This document shows positions 1 to 5,595 of a stretch of 6,249 nt of DNA, piece by piece. A program made the translations under genes and the position numbers. How positions within the stretch are numbered: position 1 is the first letter of the stretch; every line of letters begins with the position of its first letter. The notes beneath the pieces are model-generated. The model ran no database searches and was not told the origin of the DNA. It worked only from the letters and a program-made list of their open reading frames with translations. The stretch is from Chryseobacterium sp. (lineage in GTDB: Bacteria > Bacteroidota > Bacteroidia > Flavobacteriales > Weeksellaceae): contig RDDY01000075.1 in the NCBI GenBank assembly GCA_003852805.1, positions 1 to 6,249 of the forward strand, given 5' to 3'.

Positions 1-306
1 GATTTCTCTTTCATTGCGGAAGATCATTTGAGCTTTATCTTCGGCGAATTGTCCCGGCAGAAAATCAAAATCACTCTGATGCAGAATTCCGCCATCTCAC
101 TGGCTCTCTGTCTCGAAGATAAATTCGGCAATATCGAAAAGCTTGTAACCGCGTTGCAAGCGAAATTCAAAACAGAACACACGGCAGACGTATCGTTGTT
201 TACCGTCAGACACGTGCAATCTGTGAACACGGAAAAGTACTACAAAGGCAGGAACGTTTTAATAGAGCAAATTGCTGCATCTACATTGCAGATGGTTATC
301 CAATAA
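1..306 (+). CDS. lysC: Aspartate kinase, C-terminal end (partial)
   Basis: This frame is open from the first base and ends at TAA 304-306, giving the last 101 residues of a protein whose start lies upstream of the window. It begins DFSFIAEDHLS, continues through a segment around KIKITLMQNSAIS and ends with a VSLFTVRH stretch. These are typical of the C-terminal ACT region of Bacteroidota monofunctional aspartate kinases. The enzyme phosphorylates aspartate, the first step towards lysine, threonine, methionine and diaminopimelate, in the cytoplasm. The ACT domains normally carry feedback control by lysine or threonine; the catalytic domain is outside the window, so activity cannot be judged. 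An ATG at 28 is internal and not the start. The gene is followed after 9 bp by the olsF-like gene, so the two are probably co-transcribed. The family assignment is from recognised motifs only. Confidence 0.85.
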   Translation, partial: DFSFIAEDHLSFIFGELSRQKIKITLMQNSAISLALCLEDKFGNIEKLVTALQAKFKTEHTADVSLFTVRHVQSVNTEKYYKGRNVLIEQIAASTLQMVIQ

Positions 307-315
307 TATCCCGGT

Positions 316-2157
316 ATGAGTTTAATTAGCAAGAATGATCTGATCCAAGCAGCGGGGCTTACCCGTGCGGGCGTTTTGAGACATCCCGCCGCGGCCGGCA
401 TTATGCGCGCCACTCGAATCAATCAACTCAATCGGCTGTATGACCGACTGAAAGATTTGCACGGAACCGAGTTCTTCGATGCTTATGTCCGCGAGCTGGA
501 ACTGAAGTATGTGGTCTTTGCAGAAGACTTGGCCAAGATCCCGAAGACAGGCCCTTTCATCGTGGTGGCGAATCATCCGCTGGGCGCTATCGACGGCATT
601 TTGATGGTGAAAATCATCTCCGAGATCAGACCCGATTTCAAGGTAATGGGAAACTTCTTGTTGTCAAAAATAAAACCGCTGGAGCCGTATGTGATTCCCG
701 TCAATCCGTTTGAGGGACGCAGGGAAGCCTACAGTAGCGTTGGCGGAATGCGGGTGGCTTACAAGCATATTCTGGACGGCGGCTGCTTCGGCGTCTTTCC
801 GGCAGGCGAAGTGTCCAACAAGAACAATGACGATAATGAAATCCGCGATAAAGACTGGGAACGGCCGATCCTTAAGATGATAAAAAAAGCAGGCGTGCCC
901 GTGGTGCCCATGTATTTCCATGCGCGCAACAGCCGTCTTTTTTATAACATGGCAAAGCTGCATCCCGATCTGCAAACATTGCTGTTGCCGTCAGAGATGA
1001 TGCGCAAGCGCGATGCGCCCATCAGAATACGCATCGGCCGTCCGGTATTACCGAAGGTGCAGGAAGAGTGCGAGTCTCCCGCAGAGCTGGGCGAGTTCCT
1101 GCGCAACAGGGTTTATATGCTGCAATCTTATTACGAGAGGCGCAAATCTCTAACCGAGAAATTAAAACTGCCAAATCTTACGTTAAAGTTCCCGATCCGC
1201 AGCGGTGCCCACGTTGTTCAGAATATTATTTCTGAAACGCCGACGGAAGACTTGGTGTCGGAGATCGAGCAATTGAAAGCGAAAGGCGGAATGCTGTTTT
1301 CCAACGGAGACTACGAGGTGTTTTTTTCTAAGGCACCCGAGATTCCGAACATCATCCGCGAGATCGGCAGACAGCGCGAGATTACCTTTCGCGAAGTGGG
1401 CGAAGGAACCAATCTGCCTTTTGACATCGACGAATACGACAACCATTACCACCACTTATTTCTCTGGGACAAAGCTGCGAACAAGCTGGTGGGTGCCTAC
1501 CGTATGGCATTGGGTGCCGAGGTGATGAAGAAGTTCGGGGTCAAAGGATTTTACACCAGCTCACTGTTTGATTTCGATCCTGAGTTGCATCCGTTCTTCC
1601 GCAAAGTTATAGAGATGGGTAGGGCTTATGTGCTCAGTGAATACCAGCAAAAACCTTTGCCGTTGTTCTTGCTTTGGCGCGGGATTGTTCACGTTTGCCT
1701 ACGCAATTCAGAACATAAATTCTTGATGGGCGGCGTCAGCATCAGTAACAAGTTTTCCAATTTCAGCAAGAGTCTCATGATCGAGTTCATGCGCTCGCAC
1801 TATTATGATCCTGTAGTGGCGCAGTATGTACACCCGCGCCATGAGTTTAAGGTGAAGCTCCGCGAACGAGATCGTCATCTGTTTTTCGAGGGTCTGGATG
1901 CAGATCTGAATAAGTTTGACAAACTCATCGATGACTTGGAGCCCGAAATGAGAATGCCCGTTCTCATCAAAAAATACATAAAACAGAACGCCAAGGTAAT
2001 AGCCTTTAACGTTGACCCCAACTTCAATGATGCGATCGACGGCTTGATGTACATCCGCATCAGCGATATCCCCGAAAGCACCGTTAAGCCGGTTTTGGAA
2101 GAGTTGAGCAAATTCTATGCAGACGGTGGTGAAAAAAAAGATGCTGATAATCAATAG
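316..2157 (+). CDS. olsF: Bifunctional OlsF-type aminolipid synthase (PlsC-like plus OlsB-like acyltransferase)
   Basis: This 613-residue protein has two acyltransferase parts. Residues about 60-280 form a PlsC-like lysophospholipid acyltransferase domain: NHPLGAIDG (86-94, with His87 and Asp93), FEGR (132-135), FPAGEVS (161-167) and VPVVPMY (194-200). Residues about 310-520 look like the OlsB/GNAT-type N-acyltransferase: VGAYRMALG (392-400), GFYTSSLFDF (411-420) and VIEMGRAYVLSEYQ (431-444). In characterised OlsF enzymes the C-terminal domain makes lyso-ornithine lipid from ornithine and an acyl donor, and the N-terminal domain adds the second acyl chain. By analogy this one makes a phosphorus-free aminolipid at the inner membrane. 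The amino acid used (ornithine, glycine or another) cannot be read from the sequence. The catalytic His-Asp spacing is HX5D rather than the textbook HX4D, which I believe is usual for this subgroup. About 90 residues after the second domain are unassigned. The ATG lies 9 bp after lysC, which implies an operon. Confidence 0.85.
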   Translation: MSLISKNDLIQAAGLTRAGVLRHPAAAGIMRATRINQLNRLYDRLKDLHGTEFFDAYVRELELKYVVFAEDLAKIPKTGPFIVVANHPLGAIDGILMVKIISEIRPDFKVMGNFLLSKIKPLEPYVIPVNPFEGRREAYSSVGGMRVAYKHILDGGCFGVFPAGEVSNKNNDDNEIRDKDWERPILKMIKKAGVPVVPMYFHARNSRLFYNMAKLHPDLQTLLLPSEMMRKRDAPIRIRIGRPVLPKVQEECESPAELGEFLRNRVYMLQSYYERRKSLTEKLKLPNLTLKFPIRSGAHVVQNIISETPTEDLVSEIEQLKAKGGMLFSNGDYEVFFSKAPEIPNIIREIGRQREITFREVGEGTNLPFDIDEYDNHYHHLFLWDKAANKLVGAYRMALGAEVMKKFGVKGFYTSSLFDFDPELHPFFRKVIEMGRAYVLSEYQQKPLPLFLLWRGIVHVCLRNSEHKFLMGGVSISNKFSNFSKSLMIEFMRSHYYDPVVAQYVHPRHEFKVKLRERDRHLFFEGLDADLNKFDKLIDDLEPEMRMPVLIKKYIKQNAKVIAFNVDPNFNDAIDGLMYIRISDIPESTVKPVLEELSKFYADGGEKKDADNQ

Positions 2158-2193
2158 GATTGCCTGTACTGCGAAAAATTGTTGCGTAAATGC

Positions 2194-2224
2194 TTGCGGC
2201 GTATATAAAAAGACTGTACTTTTG
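2194..2224 (+). promoter_or_regulatory. Bacteroidota-type promoter for tRNA-Phe
   Basis: TTG at 2194-2196 and TACTTTTG at 2217-2224 match the Bacteroidota consensus TTG-N(17-23)-TAnnTTTG exactly, with a 20-base spacer. Transcription would begin around 2229-2231, giving a leader of about 15 bases before the mature tRNA. The spacer is rich in A and T. This is the best promoter match in the window, and it separates the tRNA from the olsF operon upstream. Confidence 0.75.
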
Positions 2225-2245
2225 CAGCACTTTAATCAACGAGAC

Positions 2246-2318
2246 GGTCTCTTAGCTCAGTTGGTAGAGCAATGGATTGAAAATCCATGTGTCCCTGGTT
2301 CGATTCCTGGAGAGACCA
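2246..2318 (+). tRNA. tRNA-Phe (anticodon GAA)
   Basis: A complete cloverleaf can be drawn. The acceptor stem is 2246-2252 with 2311-2317 (7 pairs) and the D stem is GCTC 2255-2258 with GAGC 2267-2270. The anticodon stem is 2272-2276 with 2284-2288, around a TTGAAAA loop with anticodon GAA at 2279-2281. The T arm is 2294-2310 with loop TTCGATT. The discriminator base is A2318, as expected for Phe. The 3' CCA is not encoded (A is followed by CTG), so it must be added by the CCA-adding enzyme. The middle pair of the T stem (T2296 opposite T2308, positions 51 and 63) is a U-U mismatch; everything else is regular. The gene stands alone between its own promoter and terminator. Confidence 0.96.
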
Positions 2319-2321
2319 CTG

Positions 2322-2354
2322 AAAGCCGATGAATGTTCATCGGCTTTTTGTTTT
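2322..2354 (+). terminator. Intrinsic terminator after tRNA-Phe
   Basis: AGCCGATGAA at 2324-2333 is repeated in inverted form as TTCATCGGCT at 2336-2345. This gives a perfect stem of 8 to 10 pairs with a tiny loop, extended by AA/TT at its base. It is followed by TTTTGTTTT. It starts 3 bases after the mature tRNA 3' end and closes that transcription unit. Confidence 0.9.
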
Positions 2355-2381
2355 GCGGTCCGTCAAAAAAAACTATATTCG
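2353..2381 (+). promoter_or_regulatory. Possible promoter of the thioredoxin-family gene
   Basis: TTG at 2353-2355 is followed after 18 bases by TATATTCG at 2374-2381, one base off the TAnnTTTG consensus. It is well placed, with a predicted start near 2387 and a leader of about 15 bases to the ATG at 2403. The upstream TTG overlaps the T-rich tail of the tRNA terminator. A new promoter is expected here because of that terminator. The imperfect -7 box keeps confidence moderate. Confidence 0.45.
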
Positions 2382-2402
2382 TTCCGCTTTAAAAATTGTA
2401 CA

Positions 2403-3572
2403 ATGAAATTCGTAAAAATATTCAGTGTGGGTCTTCTGACGGCAGGTGCATTGGCGTTTGGTCAAGGAATCAAGTTTGAAGAAGGCAACTTTGCCGCACT
2501 AAAAGCCAAAGCTAAAAAAGAGAACAAACTCATCTTCATGGACGCCTATACCACATGGTGCGGTCCGTGCAAGCTGATGGCTAAAAACACATTTACCCAA
2601 GACAAGGTCGGGCAGTTTTATAACGCGAATTTCATCAACTCCAAAATCGACATGGAAAAAGGAGAAGGCGTGGACATCGCAAAACAGTATGAAGTGCGCG
2701 CTTATCCGTCTTACTTGTTCATCAACGGCGACGGAGAACTGATACACCGCGCTCTGGGCTATTTTGAGGCAGACGATTTTATTCAGGCAGGCAAAGACGC
2801 AATCGATCCTTCAAAGCAGCTGAGCGTCCTTGTAAAAAAGTTTGAAGCCGGTGAGAAAAACCCTGCGTTTTTGATGGACCTTGCCATGCGCACGGTTTAC
2901 ACGGATCCTGCATTATTTCAGCAGATTTCTCAGCGCTATTTCAATACAAAGAAAGACAAAAACTACAGTCGGGAAGAGATTGCGTTGTTGCTCGGCAGCG
3001 TGAAGAGTTCTGAAGACCCGCTATATAAAGTTTTTGTGGACAATCGTGAGGCCATTACCCAAGTAATTGCCGATGCCAATTACAGCGCAATAGATCGGGA
3101 GTTGCAAATGAACGCCGTTCTGAACAAGGCATACAACCGCGAGACGAAACAATTTAACGATGCATTGTTTTTGGCCGAGATGGAGCGGTTTGTTCCCGCT
3201 GCCGAAGCCAAGCAAGCATTGTTGAAAGCAAAGATGAGAGTGTTCGGTCGCGACTTTGCGCAGTACAAGCCGTTGGCTCTCCAATATTATGATAATGCGG
3301 CAAGCTTCAGCGCGGTAGAGCTGAATGAAGCGGCGTGGAGATTCTTTGAAAATGCCGATGACAAGGCCGCCCTGACGAAAGCAGTGGCTTGGGCGCAGGA
3401 ATCTGTGAGAAAGGAGGAGAGCTACGCCAACACCGATACCTTGGCCAATCTCTACAACAAATTAGGAGATAAGAAAAATGCCCGAATCTGGGCGGAGAAA
3501 AGCGTGGCCTTGGCAAAAGCCGCCGGCGACGATTACGAGGACACACAGAAACTGCTGGACAGTTTGAAATAA
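2403..3572 (+). CDS. Secreted thioredoxin-family protein with helical TPR-like C-terminus
   Basis: The product has 389 residues. Residues 1-20 are a Sec signal peptide (MKFVKIFSVGLLTAGALAFG, cut probably before Gln21), so the protein acts in the periplasm or at the envelope. Residues about 25-130 are a thioredoxin fold with the redox site WCGPC (Cys53, Cys56) and the cis-proline loop RAYPSY (Pro102). Both cysteines are present, so thiol-disulfide activity is plausible; no partner is visible. Residues about 135-389 are helical, with TPR-like helix pairs near 307-340 and 343-375, suggesting a protein-binding part. The frame stays open upstream to an ATG at 2277, but that extension would run through the tRNA and its terminator. 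The ATG at 2403 gives a proper signal peptide. The gene is probably monocistronic, flanked by terminators. It resembles the thioredoxin-fold proteins common in Bacteroidota; its exact role is unknown. Confidence 0.88.
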   Translation: MKFVKIFSVGLLTAGALAFGQGIKFEEGNFAALKAKAKKENKLIFMDAYTTWCGPCKLMAKNTFTQDKVGQFYNANFINSKIDMEKGEGVDIAKQYEVRAYPSYLFINGDGELIHRALGYFEADDFIQAGKDAIDPSKQLSVLVKKFEAGEKNPAFLMDLAMRTVYTDPALFQQISQRYFNTKKDKNYSREEIALLLGSVKSSEDPLYKVFVDNREAITQVIADANYSAIDRELQMNAVLNKAYNRETKQFNDALFLAEMERFVPAAEAKQALLKAKMRVFGRDFAQYKPLALQYYDNAASFSAVELNEAAWRFFENADDKAALTKAVAWAQESVRKEESYANTDTLANLYNKLGDKKNARIWAEKSVALAKAAGDDYEDTQKLLDSLK

Positions 3573-3580
3573 AAAGAGAT

Positions 3581-3614
3581 AAACAGCCGAACAGTTTGTT
3601 CGGCTGTTTTATTT
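3581..3614 (+). terminator. Intrinsic terminator after the thioredoxin-family gene
   Basis: AAACAGCCGAACA at 3581-3593 pairs perfectly with TGTTCGGCTGTTT at 3597-3609. This is a 13-pair stem with a 3-base loop (GTT), followed by TATTT. It begins 8 bases after the stop codon. The structure is strong, so the next gene probably needs its own promoter or depends on read-through. Confidence 0.9.
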
Positions 3615-3629
3615 GATAGATAAAGTATT

Positions 3630-4193
3630 ATGAATAAATTAGCCTTGGCGATATTTATTTTTGGTTCAATAGTCGGGAAAGCGCAAGTGCGCCTGAAGGC
3701 CAATCTGGCCGCATTGCCGTTTGCTGTGGTAAATGTGGGCGAAGAGCTTCAACTGAGCCCGAACTATACGTTACAGGCAGATGCCATGTTATCGCCTTGG
3801 TGGTCTTTTCACGGTCGGCCGATGTTGTTTGGGACAGCCTTTGTCGAGGGGCGTTATTATCTGCGTTCGGCGTTTCAGGGTTTGTACTTCGGTGCGCATT
3901 TGGGCGGCGGCGTATTGCGTGCTACCAAGTGGAACTATTGGAACCAAGCTGTTTACCAAAAAGGCTTTATCTATATGGCAGGAGCTGTGGTCGGCTATCA
4001 GATGGATCTCACAGATCGTTTGGGGTTGGATTTCTTCTTGGGCGGCGGAAACTTGCAAGGACAATACCACAGCTATTATCTGGACGACGGCGGTCGTTAC
4101 AAATTAGACAAAGCCATCGGCTTTAACAAAAGCGGCGAATGGCTGCCGTACCGCGGTGGCATTATGCTGACTTACAAACTGAAGAACTTATGA
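3630..4193 (+). CDS. Secreted DUF3575-like outer membrane barrel protein
   Basis: This is a 187-residue protein with a signal peptide (MNKLALAIFIFGSIVGKAQ, cut near residue 19). The mature part has alternating hydrophobic and polar segments rich in aromatic residues and glycine (EGRYYLRSAFQGLYFGAHLGGG, about residues 72-93; MAGAVVGYQMDL, 115-126). It ends in strand-like residues GGIMLTYKLKNL. This fits a small outer membrane beta-barrel and resembles the DUF3575 family of Bacteroidota, whose function is not established. The assignment is by eye, so the family name is tentative while the barrel nature is more secure. The last 4 bases overlap the start of the small membrane gene (ATGA), implying translational coupling. 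No good promoter is visible: the nearest match is TTTATTTG at 3608-3615, inside the terminator tail, with no upstream TTG at the right distance. Confidence 0.8.
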   Translation: MNKLALAIFIFGSIVGKAQVRLKANLAALPFAVVNVGEELQLSPNYTLQADAMLSPWWSFHGRPMLFGTAFVEGRYYLRSAFQGLYFGAHLGGGVLRATKWNYWNQAVYQKGFIYMAGAVVGYQMDLTDRLGLDFFLGGGNLQGQYHSYYLDDGGRYKLDKAIGFNKSGEWLPYRGGIMLTYKLKNL

Positions 4194-4396
4194 ATCTAAA
4201 GAGTCCGAAATTATACATAATCCTCGCCATAACTTTTGTGGTGGTTTTCCTGATGAATTATATCGGTAACGGCGACGCACCCGACAGATTAGAACGCGCT
4301 TTGATGACGGGGTTCGCGGGTGCTGTGGGCTTGGGCATCGGGTTGTGGATTTACAGTCGCGGCAAGAACGATGACCGTTTCCAAAACTTCGATTGA
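4190..4396 (+). CDS. Small two-helix membrane protein, unknown function
   Basis: The product has 68 residues. A longer open frame begins at 4139, but the ATG at 4190 is preferred because it overlaps the stop of the preceding gene (ATGA) and places a charged N-terminus before the first helix. The first membrane helix spans about residues 8-25 and the second about 38-55. The second is glycine-rich (GFAGAVGLGIGLW) with a helix-packing pattern. Lys4 and Lys7 before helix 1 and Arg57 and Lys59 after helix 2 predict both ends in the cytoplasm, with the loop NGDAPDRLER outside. I do not recognise a family. Coupling to the barrel gene suggests co-expression. It ends exactly against the end of namZ on the other strand, with no terminator visible between them. 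Confidence 0.72.
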   Translation: MNLKSPKLYIILAITFVVVFLMNYIGNGDAPDRLERALMTGFAGAVGLGIGLWIYSRGKNDDRFQNFD

Positions 4397-5590
4397 TCAG
4401 TCGGGGTAGATGCGGTAACGCTCGCGCACTTTTTCAAACTGCGCCAAGTCCGATTGCCAAGATTTGCGTATCTCGGCTTCGGTTTTCCCCGCAATAATCT
4501 GCTTGCGCAAGACATCCGTTCCCGCCAGTTTATCAAAAAACAGATTCTTTAAAAAGAAACCCTCTTTCGGATTGTTGTAGTTTTGGTAAGCGCGCAGCAG
4601 CCATTGCAGGTCCAGCCGGCGCAGGTCTTCGGGGTATTCTCTCAAATCCTCGCCGTAGCATAGCTGCCCGTTAAACGGCGGGTTTTTCGCACCGTAATTC
4701 GGTTTCGGCGTAAAGGCAAACGGCAGCTTCGGTGTAGACGGAGAGCCGTACATTTGGAAAGGTGCATTGGTACCGCGCCCCACCGAGACATTTGTCCCCT
4801 CAAAGAAACACAGACTCGGATAGAGATTGATGGATTTGTCGTTCGGCAAGTTTGGCGATGGTCTTTCCTGCATGCCGTATCGTTGTTTCTTGTGATAATC
4901 TTTCATCGGCACCAAGGTGTATCGGGCATGGACACCGTTTTTCAACCATTTTTCACCGTTTACCATTTTGCCGTATTCGCCAATGGTCAAGCCGTAGACC
5001 ACAGGCACGCGGTGCATACCGACAAAAGAGGTGAAGCGGGCATCGAGCACAGGACCATCGATATAGCCGTCGTGCGGGTTGGGGCGGTCCAAGACAACGA
5101 CTTCTTTGCCGTTCTCGGCGGCGGCCTCCATCACCAAGGTGAGTGTAGAGATATAAGTGTAGAACCGTACGCCCACATCCTGAATATCGAACAAGATAAC
5201 ATCTGTGCCCGCCAATTGCGCAGCAGAGGGTTTTTGGTTGTTTCCGTAAAGAGACACGATCGGCAAACCCGTACGCGCGTCGGTTCCGTTTTTCACATGT
5301 TCTCCGGCATCTGCATTTCCGCGAAAACCGTGCTCCGGCGCAAAAATGCTTTTGATGTGTATTTTGTTTTTCAATAGAAAATCCACCAAATGAGTACCGT
5401 CGGCCAACAAGCCTGTTTGGTTGGTAACCACGGAAACACTCTTGCCTTGCAGCAACGGCAAATAAATCTCGGGACGGTCGGCACCGGTGCGGAAATCCGC
5501 TCCTGCCGTTGTTTGCGCCTGTACCGTAGCCGTTCCAAAATAGATTAGGCAGAGAAGAAGTAAATATTTAATTTTGACGTTTAAAGTCAT
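4397..5590 (-). CDS. namZ: Exo-beta-N-acetylmuramidase NamZ family (DUF1343, GH171)
   Basis: This 397-residue protein has a signal peptide (about residues 1-25, with a hydrophobic run KYLLLLCLIYFG and a VQA-Q cleavage site), so it is exported. Typical DUF1343 motifs follow in order: GKSVSVVTNQTG (49-60), IFAPEHGFRG (82-91), FDIQDVGVRFYTY (134-146), VLDRPNP (166-172), PSPNLPND (244-251) and FEGTNVSVGRGTNAPF (263-278). Characterised members release N-acetylmuramic acid from the non-reducing end of peptidoglycan fragments. Glu86 in EHGFRG is a likely active-site residue by family analogy; I cannot confirm it. The length matches a full-length member. An open frame extends 24 codons upstream to 5662. 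The ATG at 5588-5590 is preferred because it places the signal peptide at the N-terminus and follows the promoter-like box at 5637-5644. The gene is divergent from the ABC permease and convergent with the small membrane gene. Confidence 0.92.
   Translation of the reverse strand: MTLNVKIKYLLLLCLIYFGTATVQAQTTAGADFRTGADRPEIYLPLLQGKSVSVVTNQTGLLADGTHLVDFLLKNKIHIKSIFAPEHGFRGNADAGEHVKNGTDARTGLPIVSLYGNNQKPSAAQLAGTDVILFDIQDVGVRFYTYISTLTLVMEAAAENGKEVVVLDRPNPHDGYIDGPVLDARFTSFVGMHRVPVVYGLTIGEYGKMVNGEKWLKNGVHARYTLVPMKDYHKKQRYGMQERPSPNLPNDKSINLYPSLCFFEGTNVSVGRGTNAPFQMYGSPSTPKLPFAFTPKPNYGAKNPPFNGQLCYGEDLREYPEDLRRLDLQWLLRAYQNYNNPKEGFFLKNLFFDKLAGTDVLRKQIIAGKTEAEIRKSWQSDLAQFEKVRERYRIYPD
5569..5576 (+). promoter_or_regulatory. 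-7 promoter box for the ABC permease, inside namZ
   Basis: TAATTTTG matches TAnnTTTG exactly. Transcription would start near 5582, leaving a leader of about 14 bases to the TTG start at 5596. No TTG lies at the proper upstream distance; TTA at 5545-5547, 21 bases away, is the only candidate. The box sits in the stretch encoding the namZ signal peptide. An 8-base site with four fixed T residues occurs by chance in AT-rich DNA, so position is the main support. Confidence 0.5.
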
Positions 5591-5595
5591 CGGAA

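Noticed and set aside
1708..2154. 148-residue minus-strand open frame opposite olsF
   Set aside because: It is a mirror of the conserved olsF reading frame and has no motif or promoter of its own.
2158..2193. Possible terminator or leader after olsF
   Set aside because: No stable hairpin followed by a T run could be found, so termination of the lysC-olsF transcript is not explained.
2117..2332. 71-residue plus-strand open frame covering the tRNA
   Set aside because: It is the translation of the tRNA gene itself (LAQLVEQWIENPCVPGSIPG type), a well-known spurious call, and it also overlaps the end of olsF.
2277..2402. N-terminal extension of the thioredoxin gene to an ATG at 2277
   Set aside because: It would start inside the tRNA anticodon arm and read through the terminator. 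The ATG at 2403 gives a normal signal peptide.
3781..4126. Two plus-strand open frames of 108 and 109 residues within the barrel gene
   Set aside because: Both are out of frame with the signal-peptide-bearing barrel protein and look like shadows (Trp, Cys and Arg rich).
4754..5377. 207-residue plus-strand open frame opposite namZ
   Set aside because: It is antisense to a well-supported gene, has no recognisable domain and a His/Arg-rich shadow composition.
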